The notes: a model not told the origin generated them from the sequence alone. Positions 45,673 to 54,217 are shown, counted from the first letter of the stretch. The stretch: 64,000 bases of DNA from a bacterium (GCA_016124445.1 WGNR01000005.1:1-64000); one strand, 5' to 3'. Numbers and translations are program-made.

Positions 45673-46917
45673 CTAAGCGTTCGCGTCCAGGTCCAGGTAT
45701 TCAACCGGAATATTCTTGAACACCTCTTCCATGCTAGTCACGCCCTGGGCGACTTTCAGCATGGCTGCTTTGCGGAAGGTGATCATGCCTCCCGCTTCGG
45801 CGATCTTTTCCATCTCGTGCGTCGGCTGACGCTGAATGATGGCATCGCGCAAGGTGCGGTTGATGGTCACCATCTCGAAGATCGCCGTCCGGCCACAATA
45901 GCCTTCGTTTTCGGCGGTCGGGTCTGGGCCGTAGAAGTACACTCCCTCGCCTGGTTCGAGAAGCGACTCGATATCGGCGAACGTGGTATTGTGTTCCCCC
46001 AGTTCGTAACGCAAGCGGGTTTCCGGGTCGAGTGTACGAACGAGTCGTTGGGCAATCACCCCACGAAGGCAACTGGCCAGGAAATAAGGATGGATGTCGA
46101 AAGACAACATACTTTGTACGCCGCCGGTCGCTACCGGAGCGTGCAGCGTGGCGAATACGAGGTGACCGCTATTGGCGGCACGAACGGCGGTGATCGCCGT
46201 TTCCTTGTCGCGGATCTCGCCCACCATGATGATGTCAGGCTGCTGGCGAATCACGCTTCGCAGCAGTTCCGGAAAATCGAGATTCACTTTCGGATTGACC
46301 TGCGACTGGCGGATGCCCGGCAGCGAGAATTCGATCGGATCTTCCAGCGTGTTGATCTTGCGATTACCGTCGTTCAAGTGCTGCAGGCAGGCATACAAGG
46401 TCGTAGTCTTGCCGGTGCCGGTGGGGCCTGTTACCAGGATGAGCCCTGACTCCGACTGCAACATTTCCATCAACGCGTTGCGATCGTAACGCCCCAATCC
46501 AATTTGATCGAGGGAAAGCAGATTGTTGTCCCGATCCAGCAGACGGATCGAAAGGTCTTCTCCTTCCCGCGTCGGAATCAGGTTCAAACGCAGGTCGATC
46601 ACCTTTTCATCGTCGCGATAGATCCAGCGGCCATCCTGCGGGCGACGGCGTTCGGTGATATCGATCCCGGCAAGCGCTTTGACGTAGTTCAGCAGTTGGC
46701 GACCTTCGGCGGAAGGCAGCGTCGTGATCGTTCGCATCCGTCCCCATAGACGCATGGCGACCTGATAGTCAGGCTCGCCGGCAAAGATAAACAGGTCGCT
46801 CGCGCCGACCATCGAGGCGTGCTCGATCAGCAGCCGCACTTGCGCTTCCGGTTCGAGACTGGCGGTGTCGATGTGCGAGAAGTCGATTCCGTGTGGGTTA
46901 TTCTTTTGGACTGACAC
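45673..46917 (-). CDS. Short PilB/GspE-type secretion ATPase
   Basis: A traffic ATPase for type IV pili or type II secretion. GTG 46917 is preferred because GGAG lies ten bases upstream. It overlaps the STAS gene by 20 bases. The Walker A is LILVTGPTGTGKTTTLYACL, followed by the Asp box INTLEDPIEFSLPGIRQSQV, Walker B PDIIMVGEIRDKETA and the His box SGHLVFATLHAP. Only about 414 residues long; typical PilB is near 560, so the N-terminal T2SSE_N module is missing. The Cys4 zinc knuckle of GspE also appears absent. No other pilus gene lies nearby. Confidence 0.85.
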   Translation of the reverse strand: MSVQKNNPHGIDFSHIDTASLEPEAQVRLLIEHASMVGASDLFIFAGEPDYQVAMRLWGRMRTITTLPSAEGRQLLNYVKALAGIDITERRRPQDGRWIYRDDEKVIDLRLNLIPTREGEDLSIRLLDRDNNLLSLDQIGLGRYDRNALMEMLQSESGLILVTGPTGTGKTTTLYACLQHLNDGNRKINTLEDPIEFSLPGIRQSQVNPKVNLDFPELLRSVIRQQPDIIMVGEIRDKETAITAVRAANSGHLVFATLHAPVATGGVQSMLSFDIHPYFLASCLRGVIAQRLVRTLDPETRLRYELGEHNTTFADIESLLEPGEGVYFYGPDPTAENEGYCGRTAIFEMVTINRTLRDAIIQRQPTHEMEKIAEAGGMITFRKAAMLKVAQGVTSMEEVFKNIPVEYLDLDANA

Positions 46918-47257
46918 CAGCAAGTTTCTCCGCTTCGTCGGCGTTGGCCGCGTTATCAAAAACAAGATCCATCCGCATCAACTTGAACACATTGGCAACC
47001 GCCGGCGGCGCCGAATAGCAAACCATTCGGCCACCGTTCTCGGCGAATCTCTTGTGGCAAACAAGCAGCCAACCAATCCCGCTGGAATCGATCACCTCGG
47101 CATCGCGCAGATTCAGCAGAACGGTCAGTTTGTAAGCTTCCGGACCGAGTAAAGTTGAAATAGGTTCCTGTTCACGCGAGATTCCGTCCTGGCTGACTCG
47201 GCCCGAAACGGCAATATGAACGTGTCCGTCTTTCGTAGAAGTGATCTGTAAATTCAT
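46898..47257 (-). CDS. STAS-domain (anti-sigma factor antagonist-like) protein
   Basis: A 119-residue STAS protein from ATG 47257. The phosphoacceptor loop is in RDAEVIDSSGIGWLLVCHKR, with D-S-S-G matching SpoIIAA-type proteins whose Ser is phosphorylated. GGRMVCYSAPPAVANVFKLM completes the fold. Its 3' end overlaps the PilB-like gene, so the two are probably translationally coupled. A partner-switching role in controlling the ATPase or its output is inference. No kinase or phosphatase gene is adjacent. Confidence 0.8.
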   Translation of the reverse strand: MNLQITSTKDGHVHIAVSGRVSQDGISREQEPISTLLGPEAYKLTVLLNLRDAEVIDSSGIGWLLVCHKRFAENGGRMVCYSAPPAVANVFKLMRMDLVFDNAANADEAEKLAGVSPKE

Positions 47258-47400
47258 GTGCAAGCCAGGTCGTCCGATTCGCAAGGGTGCGCAGTGCGTT
47301 TAATGGTTGGTGATAAGCTCGACTGGCCCCGCTCCACAAGTAGAGGGAACCAACCCGAACGCCGGAACGTTTCCGGCGGGCCTGGGCAAGTTCCAGCAGC

Positions 47401-48177
47401 CTAGTCAAACGTTCGGCAAATGAGGCCGCCATCGGCGAGGATGGTGGTCCCGGTAATGTAGGCCCCAGCGTCGCTTCCCAGCAACAGGGCAGGTCCTACC
47501 ATGTCGATCGTCTCGCCCCACCTTTTCAAGGCGGTCCGCTCGGCGAAACGCTTCTTTTGCTCGTCGTTCAACAAGCTCATCGGCAGGTCGGTCGCAATCG
47601 GGCCGGGGCAAATACAATTCACCGTAATGCCATGCGGCCCAAGTTCCAATGCGTGTGCTCTCGCCATCCCGACAAGTGCCGCCTTCGTTCCGGAATAAAG
47701 TCCTCGACCGGAATTTGAGGCCAGCGCCATGACACTCGACAAATGAATGATGCGGCCCCAGTGCTTTTCCTTCATCGCAGGAACGACATGGCGAGCTAAC
47801 CGCATACACGCAGTGAAGTTGAGTTCTAGCACGTCATCCCAAACTTCGTCGGTAGTTTCCGTTAAGATTTGAGGTTTGTTCGTGCCTGCATTGTTTACCA
47901 GGATATCGATTCCCTGGAACGCCTGCTGCACGTCGATCGCCATGGCATCGACCGCGGCCCGGTCCGCCATGTCGCAGACGCGATACTCGACGCGGCTGCT
48001 GAGTCCCTGGCCGATTTCTTCGCTGGCCAATTCCAGTTCGTCTTCATGCCGAGCCGTGATACAGACGTTGGCTCCACATTCGGCGTAAGCTCGGGCAATC
48101 GCTTTACCGATCCCCTTGCTGCCGCCAGTTACGAGGGCAGAACGCCCGGTAAGATCGAATAGACTTTTTATCGACAT
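47401..48177 (-). CDS. Short-chain dehydrogenase/reductase
   Basis: A 258-residue classical SDR starting at ATG 48177 behind AGGAG. The NAD(P) motif is SALVTGGSKGIGKAIARAYA. NAG is at IDILVNNAGTNKPQI, the catalytic Ser is in IIHLSSVMALAS, and Tyr-x3-Lys is in RGLYSGTKAALVGMARAHA. PG motif GITVNCICPGPIATD completes it. The cofactor-binding loop (ITARHEDE) has Arg after the second strand, which favours NADP. Related to the gluconate 5-dehydrogenase/FabG branch. Substrate unknown. Upstream of it on the same strand, about 155 bases away, is the isopropylmalate-dehydrogenase-like gene. Confidence 0.9.
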   Translation of the reverse strand: MSIKSLFDLTGRSALVTGGSKGIGKAIARAYAECGANVCITARHEDELELASEEIGQGLSSRVEYRVCDMADRAAVDAMAIDVQQAFQGIDILVNNAGTNKPQILTETTDEVWDDVLELNFTACMRLARHVVPAMKEKHWGRIIHLSSVMALASNSGRGLYSGTKAALVGMARAHALELGPHGITVNCICPGPIATDLPMSLLNDEQKKRFAERTALKRWGETIDMVGPALLLGSDAGAYITGTTILADGGLICRTFD

Positions 48178-48333
48178 AGATTGCAGGCTCCTAGGCGGGT
48201 AGACAGAGAGTCCAGAGACAACCCCTCACGTTCAATCGCCGCCGAATGTCCGAAGAGATTTCCGGCGGCTATCGAAACGCTGATGATTGCTCTCTGTCTC
48301 TATTATCAACGCGCCAACAGGTAGCGGCAATCG

Positions 48334-49395
48334 TTAGCCGAGGGCTTCGACGACCAGATCGCCGACTTCGGTCGTGCCATAGCCCATTTTGCCAGCGCTT
48401 TGGCTCTTCATCTTGGTGCCGGTGACGGTTTGAATCGCTTTCAACACGCGTGCTCCAGCAACAGGCTGACCGGAATGTTCCAGCAGCATGGCCGCGGCGC
48501 TGATCGCAGCGATCGGGTTGATCACGTTCTGGCCGGTGTATTTCGGAGCACTACCTCCCATCGGCTCGAACATGCTTGTTCCGCCTTCGTCGGGATTGAT
48601 GTTACCGCCGGCGGCAACGCCCATACCACCCTGCAAAATACCTGCCAGGTCGGTAATGATGTCGCCAAACATGTTGGTGGTGGCAATCACGTCGTAGTAC
48701 TCAGGATTCTTCACCATCCACATGCAGCAGGCATCGACGTGGTTGTAGTCAGGCTCGACATCTGGGTAGTCTTTAGCAACTTCCTGGAACGTGCGCCAGA
48801 TCAGGTCGTGACCGAACGTAAGCACGTTGGTCTTGGCAACCAGGGTCAGCTTCTTACCCTTCGGATTGCTTCGCTTTTGGGTGTATTCGAATGCCCAACG
48901 CAGCCAGCGTTCGCAACCTTTGCGGGTGTACATGGCGGTTTGCGTGGCGACTTCATCGGCGGTTCCCTTCTTCAGAAAACCACCAATCCCAGCGTACAGG
49001 TCTTCGGTGTTTTCGCGCACGACGACGAAGTCGATCTCTTTAGGGCCTTTATCCTTCAGCGGAGTCTCGACACCTGGGTACAGCTTCACCGGACGCAGGT
49101 TGATGTATTGGTCCATCTGGAAGCGAAGTTGCAGCAGCAATCCCTTTTCCAGAATGCCTGGGGCGACGTCGGGGTGACCGATCGCACCGAGGAAAATTGC
49201 GTCATACTTTCGCAGTTCGTTGACGGCACCTTCCGGCAAAATTTCGCCCGTCTTCAGGTAATGGTCACCACCGAAGCCGAAATCTGTTTTCTCGATGGTG
49301 AACCCTTCCAGTTTGGCAACCGCGTCCATCACTTTGAGGGCTTCGGCGGTAACTTCGGGACCGGTTCCATCTCCACCAATAACGGCAATTTTCAT
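48334..49395 (-). CDS. leuB: Isopropylmalate/isocitrate dehydrogenase family, probably LeuB
   Basis: A 353-residue decarboxylating dehydrogenase. Start ATG 49395 gives MKIAVIGGDGTGPEVTAEAL at the N-terminus. Substrate-side Arg residues are in INLRPVKLYPG and FVVVRENTEDLYAGIGGFL. Metal Asp residues are in MWMVKNPEYYDVIATTNMFG and DIITDLAGILQGG, and the NAD loop is GTSMFEPMGGSAPKYTGQNV. The V-R-E-N-T-E-D form is shared by LeuB, HICDH and tartrate dehydrogenase groups, so LeuB is likely but not certain. A leuA gene with a leucine attenuator sits 4.8 kb away on the other strand, which supports LeuB. Confidence 0.75.
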   Translation of the reverse strand: MKIAVIGGDGTGPEVTAEALKVMDAVAKLEGFTIEKTDFGFGGDHYLKTGEILPEGAVNELRKYDAIFLGAIGHPDVAPGILEKGLLLQLRFQMDQYINLRPVKLYPGVETPLKDKGPKEIDFVVVRENTEDLYAGIGGFLKKGTADEVATQTAMYTRKGCERWLRWAFEYTQKRSNPKGKKLTLVAKTNVLTFGHDLIWRTFQEVAKDYPDVEPDYNHVDACCMWMVKNPEYYDVIATTNMFGDIITDLAGILQGGMGVAAGGNINPDEGGTSMFEPMGGSAPKYTGQNVINPIAAISAAAMLLEHSGQPVAGARVLKAIQTVTGTKMKSQSAGKMGYGTTEVGDLVVEALG

Positions 49396-49622
49396 GTTCG
49401 GGGTCTTCTTCGGAGTGTGAGGTGCTGAGGGTGAGAAATAAGATCGCAAGCAAGGCCGCCAAGCCCAATCGATCAGGCCGCGACACGATCAAACCCTCAG
49501 TTTATCCGTCATCTAAGAGAGGAACAACGGGCCCCGAATTTGACCAACAACGGCTAAAAACTGATCGGATTGCCCCGGAATTGCCTCCAGGGCCCCATCG
49601 AACCCCTATCGAGGACAGTGAT

Positions 49623-49955
49623 CTAGAGGAGTTGGAAGACAGAAAAGGCAACGATTCCCGAAAGCACGGGAGGAAGATAGGGCAGCGTCACGATCGTATC
49701 CGTGCAGATTCTGGATGAATCAGTCGTTGTGTCATTCGGCGACACGACACAACGAACTGCCTTTCCTAAGAGATGATCAACGGCCATGAGAAGGAGGCCA
49801 ACTCCAACGAGGCCGAAAAAAACGGCGATGGAAATAGCGATTCCTCCGACAGCGGAAACCGCGATCCAAAACCATCCATGATTCCAACTCGCCGCGACAG
49901 CTCCTACTAGACCTGCGATCCAGGTACCAGTGATGTTTATCTCGTAGAAACTCAT
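49623..49955 (-). CDS. Small hypothetical membrane protein
   Basis: A 110-residue frame: two or three membrane helices (TWIAGLVGAVAASWNHG, FWIAVSAVGGIAISIAVFFG, LVGVGLLLMAVDHLLG), a short polar loop with two Cys (VRCVVSPNDTTTDSSRICTD), and a last helix (VLSGIVAFSVFQLL). No family is recognised. Composition supports coding. Confidence 0.6.
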   Translation of the reverse strand: MSFYEINITGTWIAGLVGAVAASWNHGWFWIAVSAVGGIAISIAVFFGLVGVGLLLMAVDHLLGKAVRCVVSPNDTTTDSSRICTDTIVTLPYLPPVLSGIVAFSVFQLL

Positions 49956-49992
49956 ACCTTAGTCGAAGAACTGTCGATGGGGAGCGTCTCGC

Positions 49993-50307
49993 TTAGTTCT
50001 CGCTGAACGAGATCGAAGCCGCCGGCGTGTCGCGACCGACGGGGTCTTTCATGTATTGCTGGTAGCAATCGCGGCAGAGCCGGTAGTCACGTTCCATTTG
50101 ATCGTCATGGAGAGTGGGGTCTGGAATCGGATAGACCCGTTCCAGACTATCGGCCAAGACCGAGAGATTGTCTCGGTCGGTATCGTCGTAATCGACTTCG
50201 TCGAAGTAAGGCTCAATCTCCAGAAACGCAGTGACGCGGATAACGAAGCACGGTTCACTGCTTTTGTCAAAAACTTGCTGGCAGCACTGGCAAGTAAATT
50301 GACTCAT
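49993..50307 (-). CDS. Small zinc-ribbon-like hypothetical protein
   Basis: A 104-residue protein from ATG 50307 (the longer frame is unlikely). Two Cys pairs that could hold zinc are MSQFTCQCCQQVF and RLCRDCYQQYMKD. Between them lies an acidic segment (YFDEVDYDDTDRDNLSVLAD). Unknown function; the composition is protein-like. Confidence 0.6.
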   Translation of the reverse strand: MSQFTCQCCQQVFDKSSEPCFVIRVTAFLEIEPYFDEVDYDDTDRDNLSVLADSLERVYPIPDPTLHDDQMERDYRLCRDCYQQYMKDPVGRDTPAASISFSEN

Positions 50308-50636
50308 CAGAAAGGTCCTTCCGTTTTTCAATCGAGAAGACCGCCGCACAAGCGACGGGTAAGCATGATTCAATCCTAACCTTGCGGAATAATCCGAAGC
50401 AATACGAGTCTGACGAATAAGCGCGGAGACAGCAAAGCGTTGGTGAATTCGCCTGAATTCCGCTTGACTTGCTCGATTCCTTCCGCTTCATCTCAAACAG
50501 TTCGAGATGCCAGTTTTCGGGAAACCGAATCGATACCTGGCAATGAAACAGGCAACGAAAAAAGCCACAACCGATGGCTGTGGCTTTCTTGCTGTGGCTT
50601 TTGCTTGAACTAGAGTGTCCGCTGGGACTACCGGGC
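50308..50636. other. Intergenic region holding the ferredoxin terminator
   Basis: About 330 bases. Its right part holds a terminator for the minus-strand ferredoxin gene (50557-50588). The left part, next to the zinc-ribbon gene start, presumably holds that gene's promoter. No other structure was seen. Confidence 0.5.
50557..50588 (-). terminator. Rho-independent terminator of the ferredoxin gene
   Basis: On the minus strand AAAGCCACA pairs with TGTGGCTTT around an 8- to 9-base loop, followed by TTTTTCG. It lies about 50 bases after the ferredoxin stop. Confidence 0.85.
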
Positions 50637-50915
50637 TTACTCTTCGGCCAATGGAGTCTTCTTTTCGGTGATCACTTCGCACTGCGGAGCCATTTCGGCA
50701 TTCAGTTCGACGAAGCTTTGCCATTCTTCCGGAACGTTATCCTCGTGATAAATGGCTTCCACCGGGCATTCAGGGACGCACGCTTCGCAGTCGATGCATT
50801 CTTCTGGGTGAATGTACAGAATCTTATCCCCTTCGTAGAAGCACTCTACGGGGCACACAACGACGCAATCCGTGTACTTGCAGTTAAAGCACGGTTCGCA
50901 GACTACGTGAGTCAT
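50637..50915 (-). CDS. fdxA: 7Fe ferredoxin
   Basis: A 92-residue FdxA-type electron carrier, starting at ATG 50915 behind AGGAG. The 3Fe-4S motif is CEPCFNCKYTDCVVVCPVEC and the 4Fe-4S motif is CIDCEACVPECPVEAI. The C-terminal acidic helix (EEWQSFVELNAEMA) is typical of the family. It carries low-potential electrons in the cytoplasm. It stands alone with its own terminator. Confidence 0.95.
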   Translation of the reverse strand: MTHVVCEPCFNCKYTDCVVVCPVECFYEGDKILYIHPEECIDCEACVPECPVEAIYHEDNVPEEWQSFVELNAEMAPQCEVITEKKTPLAEE

Positions 50916-51198
50916 CCTCGATATCTCCTGGCCAATTCCGGCAGTACAGTTGTTTTCGATATTTTATCATCCGGGGGGCTCGAACTTGGCCTGATCCCGG
51001 CTCGCAAGTCAGCTAGATGAATGAAACTAGACGTAGACTGCTTGATCGTTTTTTATTCCTGTCTCAATAAGGTGTCAAGGCAACTAGGGCCCATTTCGCC
51101 CGTTATCGGAACCTAAAACCTGTATTGAGCTTAAGTCTCAAGTTATTTAAATTCCGCCAGTCTCATTTGGACCTCTCTCGTGCGACGGAGCCATCGCC

Positions 51199-51573
51199 AT
51201 GAATCCCAACTCGACCGACAGCCAATTGCTGAGCGATTTGCTCGACCGCCCTGCCCTTCACTGGCGGCCGTTTGTCGACCGTTATGCCGGTATGGTGGTT
51301 CAAGTCGTCCAGCACTGTCGGCAAAGCCAGAAGTGGACTCTCGCGGCGAAACAGGCCGATCAAGTCGTGGCGACCGTTTTTGAACGATTGGCGGAAAACG
51401 ACCTAGAAATCATTCGCCGTTATGAAGGAACCGGTAGCTTTACGACGTTTTTAACCGTGGCTGCCCGGCGAATAGCGATTCAGGAACTGCAGGACCATCA
51501 CTCCAATCAGCGGCTGCAGACCGCCCTTAAGGACGCGTCGTCCGAGCGGCTTCAGATTCCCAAAGCAGCCTAA
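51199..51573 (+). CDS. Sigma-70-like protein with region 2 only
   Basis: A 124-residue protein from ATG 51199 with GGAG eight bases upstream. The whole length matches region 2 of an ECF-type sigma factor: HWRPFVDRYAGMVVQVVQHC, QADQVVATVFERLAENDLEI, IRRYEGTGSFTTFLTVAARR, IAIQELQDHHS. After that only a short Ala-containing tail follows, so region 4 (the -35 binding part) is missing. It may be a partner or decoy that binds RNA polymerase, a split sigma factor, or a truncated remnant. No anti-sigma gene is adjacent. Confidence 0.75.
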   Translation: MNPNSTDSQLLSDLLDRPALHWRPFVDRYAGMVVQVVQHCRQSQKWTLAAKQADQVVATVFERLAENDLEIIRRYEGTGSFTTFLTVAARRIAIQELQDHHSNQRLQTALKDASSERLQIPKAA

Positions 51574-51591
51574 GCACCAATTTGCTTCGGC

Positions 51592-52803
51592 TTAGCGCAT
51601 TCCGCGAATCGGTGGCGAATGGTAATCGGCCTGCGCGGCGGTCTCGTACACAGGTCGAACCGCATTGACCGAGTTGGTCGGCATGTTGCTCCCCAGCGGA
51701 TAGCCGCCGTGCGATGGATATTGCGGTGCGTTGGAAGGCATGTTGGGAGGAGCCTGCTGCTGAACCGGGGCGAAGTTACCGCTAGGCAGCGGCTGACCTG
51801 AAGGAAACATCTGTCCATTGGCTGGATAGTTCGTGCTGGTCGGCTGTCCGGAAGGAAGTGGCTGACCGGCTCCGTACGGCTGGCCCGTACCGTACGTCTG
51901 GGCAGCGCCGTAAGGCTGACTGGAGGGAAGCGGCTGACCAGTAGGAAGTGGCTGCCCCATACCTTGCACCAGGTTGATCTCCGGCACGTCAGGTCGATGC
52001 GGCCGCGTGAAAGTCCCGGTCCCTTCCGTCAATTGATTAATGCGATAGCCGATGATCGAAACCGAGAAGTCGATGTTCGACTGCGGCAAACGAATGTCAA
52101 CCTTGTAGGGTAGCGATACACCGTGGCTCGGATCGTACCGATGGTTCGAGGCCAGCGCCGAAGCAATCGGCTGGCCCGCCGCGTCGTACATGTGTTGTTC
52201 CAGGACGTAGCCATACTGCTTGTCGATCACCGTGACCTTGGTGATTTGACCCGCCGCAGAATTCAACGTCGTGCGGATTTCGTAGTTACCGGTCGCTGTC
52301 GGATAAGGCCCTTGGTGCAGATCGTTCGGATCGAAATAAGGGAGCCCCATCGCCTGGGCAACCCAACTTGGTTCAACCGGAAGCATCGTTTTGGCGGCCG
52401 AACGATTGAACTCGTCATGCCGGGCATAGAGCAGCCCAGGCGAATTGAAGCCGCGGCCCCAGACCCAGAATTCGGTTTCGTTGCTGCCGATATCCAGCAA
52501 TTGCCCGGTCAGCGCCGTCTCGCCGATCATCCGAAACTTCATCGGCGGAACCATGTAAATCTGGGCGCGAATGGAAGGGAAGCCTCGCAGCCCCAGCGTT
52601 GCTCCCGTTGATTCCAACGACTGGACGCGTTGGGTGTTCAGGTTGACCTGGGCAATTAGCTGCTGCATGGTTGGCGGCGCGTTGAAAACCACCGGCGATT
52701 GATACATCGGATCGACTGGATGCACGAACTGCGGACACCCGGCACCGCAAGCAAAGCCGACCAGCAAGATCGCCGCGAGGGCGTTTAGCTTGAATTGTGT
52801 CAC
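51592..52803 (-). CDS. LolA-like lipoprotein with Pro/Gln/Gly-rich tail
   Basis: A 403-residue protein read from GTG 52803 with AAGGAT upstream. The signal (ALAAILLVGFACGAGC) has a lipobox-type Cys. Residues 40-270 look like a LolA/LolB half-barrel: NLNTQRVQSLESTGATLGLR, RAQIYMVPPMKFRMIGETAL, GSNETEFWVWGRGFNSPGLL and GYVLEQHMYDAAGQPIASAL. The last 130 residues are repeats of QPLPSGQP and QPYGAGQP. The barrel could carry lipid or lipoprotein; the tail is probably an unstructured linker. It lies 23 bases after the preceding gene, so they form an operon. Confidence 0.75.
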   Translation of the reverse strand: MTQFKLNALAAILLVGFACGAGCPQFVHPVDPMYQSPVVFNAPPTMQQLIAQVNLNTQRVQSLESTGATLGLRGFPSIRAQIYMVPPMKFRMIGETALTGQLLDIGSNETEFWVWGRGFNSPGLLYARHDEFNRSAAKTMLPVEPSWVAQAMGLPYFDPNDLHQGPYPTATGNYEIRTTLNSAAGQITKVTVIDKQYGYVLEQHMYDAAGQPIASALASNHRYDPSHGVSLPYKVDIRLPQSNIDFSVSIIGYRINQLTEGTGTFTRPHRPDVPEINLVQGMGQPLPTGQPLPSSQPYGAAQTYGTGQPYGAGQPLPSGQPTSTNYPANGQMFPSGQPLPSGNFAPVQQQAPPNMPSNAPQYPSHGGYPLGSNMPTNSVNAVRPVYETAAQADYHSPPIRGMR

Positions 52804-52826
52804 TGGCGCATCCTTGCGAGGAGTGA

Positions 52827-53327
52827 TTACTGATCCGCTTTCGGATCTGGAGACTGCAATAGCGAGGTCAGTTCGTCCTGGATTTCTGCAATCCTTTGAG
52901 CCGTTGGCTCAACGACCGGAATCTTGTAGTTCGCTTCCCGCTTCAGACCGACCAGGACAAGACGTTCCTTGCCGTCTTCTCCTTTTTCGGTCTCTTCCAA
53001 CCGGACGATCTTCCGGCGAACCATCAACAGCCCGACCACATACGCGGCATCCTGCTGCGCCGGGTCTTGCAGTAAACGTTCGAAGTGATCGAGCATGATG
53101 TCGTGCGGGGCCCAGTGAATCTTGGTCGACTGTGGATCAGGGATGGTCGCTTTCCACCAACAGATCGAATCTTCCGGCGGACCTTGCCAGGCCTCTTTGC
53201 TGTAATCTTGCCGAACGACTTCGGCTCCTTCCGGAACCAGGGCCGAGAAGTACTCGTCCCCAGGCCGCAATTCGCGGTTGGTAGCATGGCACTTGCGCGT
53301 GCAGCGTTGAATGTCGAAGTCGATCAT
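52827..53327 (-). CDS. Conserved hypothetical protein
   Basis: A 166-residue cytoplasmic protein. The N-terminal IQRCTRKCHATNRELRPGDE looks like a small zinc-binding turn, followed by EYFSALVPEGAEVVRQDYSK and CWWKATIPDPQSTKIHWAPH. A helical second half (DHFERLLQDPAQQDAAYVVG) ends in an acidic tail. I recognise the pattern from planctomycete genomes but no function. It is the first gene of an operon with the LolA-like lipoprotein. Confidence 0.65.
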   Translation of the reverse strand: MIDFDIQRCTRKCHATNRELRPGDEYFSALVPEGAEVVRQDYSKEAWQGPPEDSICWWKATIPDPQSTKIHWAPHDIMLDHFERLLQDPAQQDAAYVVGLLMVRRKIVRLEETEKGEDGKERLVLVGLKREANYKIPVVEPTAQRIAEIQDELTSLLQSPDPKADQ

Positions 53328-53454
53328 GGCAGCCAGTTTCCGATTTAACAGGGCGGCAGATCGTACGGAATTCTTATCGGCGACTCAATACAGACGCCCA
53401 TCTCATGCTAGCACTCACCGCAGAGAAAGGGAAAAGAGGTTTAGCCATAGAGCA

Positions 53455-53694
53455 CTAATAGGCCGTGAAGAAGCGGTTGCTGCTGCCGCCGTGACCGATT
53501 TTTACGCGAATCTGTTTGGCACATTTGGGGCAGTTGCCAACGTAGTGGGTCCCCTTCTTGTTTTGGTAGATCCGGGAATAGATCCCGCAGCACTCGAATT
53601 TCACGCCAAGAAATGGGCGCGAGGTCGGGGACGTCGGTTCGGGCTGTTTGGCCCCCAAATCAGGTTCGCTGCTGATATCCAAGCGATCGTGCAT
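53455..53694 (-). CDS. Small zinc-ribbon hypothetical protein
   Basis: A 79-residue protein. After a polar N-terminus comes FLGVKFECCGIYSRIYQNKK and GTHYVGNCPKCAKQIRVKIG, whose Cys pairs (CC and CPKC) suggest one zinc site. The C-terminus GGSSNRFFTAY has an aromatic end. No function is known. Confidence 0.6.
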   Translation of the reverse strand: MHDRLDISSEPDLGAKQPEPTSPTSRPFLGVKFECCGIYSRIYQNKKGTHYVGNCPKCAKQIRVKIGHGGSSNRFFTAY

Positions 53695-53836
53695 GGCTAA
53701 AGCTCTCTCTTCAAGTCCGTGTTTGACGAATAGAACTTTGTGGAGCTATTCTCCTTAATCGGTCGATTTGCTGGCAGGTTTTCGCCGTTTTTCCGTTAAC
53801 CTCCCAGGAATCATAACCTGCGGAAATCACGACGGC

Positions 53837-53865
53837 TTGACCGAACCATACGCCAGGAGTAGAGT
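53837..53865 (+). promoter_or_regulatory. Probable promoter of the leuA attenuator transcript
   Basis: TTGACC at 53837-53842 and TAGAGT at 53860-53865 are separated by 17 bases, the ideal spacer. The -35 matches consensus in five of six positions, the -10 in four of six. It lies about 38 bases upstream of the leader peptide start. Confidence 0.55.
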
Positions 53866-53902
53866 CAGTCATAGCAAAGCCAACCATTTGCGAGCAATAT
53901 TT

Positions 53903-53959
53903 ATGACCATTAACCTCCTACTGCTGCTGCAACTGCTGCCAGGCACCCAAGGGTGTTAG
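53903..53959 (+). CDS. leuL: Leucine leader peptide
   Basis: An 18-residue peptide, MTINLLLLLQLLPGTQGC, encoded between ATG 53903 and TAG 53957-53959. Seven of the 18 residues are Leu, five of them consecutive (CTC CTA CTG CTG CTG). It is followed by an attenuator terminator and then leuA, the classic order of amino-acid attenuation control. TTAGGG at 53956-53961, which includes the stop codon, can pair with CCCTAA in the 5' arm of the terminator. A ribosome stalled at Leu codons would leave it free and allow antitermination; one reaching the stop would cover it. Confidence 0.9.
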   Translation: MTINLLLLLQLLPGTQGC

Positions 53960-53993
53960 GGAAGGTTTCACGCTCGCACGAAACGAGAATACC

Positions 53994-54029
53994 AAAAGCC
54001 CTAAGGCCCAACGTCTTAGGGCTTTTTTT
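53994..54029 (+). terminator. leuA attenuator terminator
   Basis: AAAGCCCTAAG pairs with CTTAGGGCTTT around GCCCAACGT, followed by a run of T. It lies 35 bases after the leader stop and about 190 bases before leuA. The 5' arm is also complementary to TTAGGG at the leader stop, giving the alternative antiterminator. Confidence 0.92.
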
Positions 54030-54217
54030 GTTTCCCCATCAATCCTCATTTGCAATCCGTATCATGTGCAATCTGTCTCAGCTCGTTCGTTCCGGAGTGG
54101 TCAGCGTGCCGCCGCTGCTCCTAGTCGCGCCGGCTTGCGGCCGGCTTTCCGGTATCTTGGTTCGTTAACCTATCCCTAAGATTGCATGCATTCACTGAAC
54201 AAATACTGATCACGCTC

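Noticed and set aside
48400..49428. 342-codon open frame on the plus strand
   Set aside because: It is antisense to the leuB-like gene, whose motifs are unmistakable; no domain was recognised in the antisense frame.
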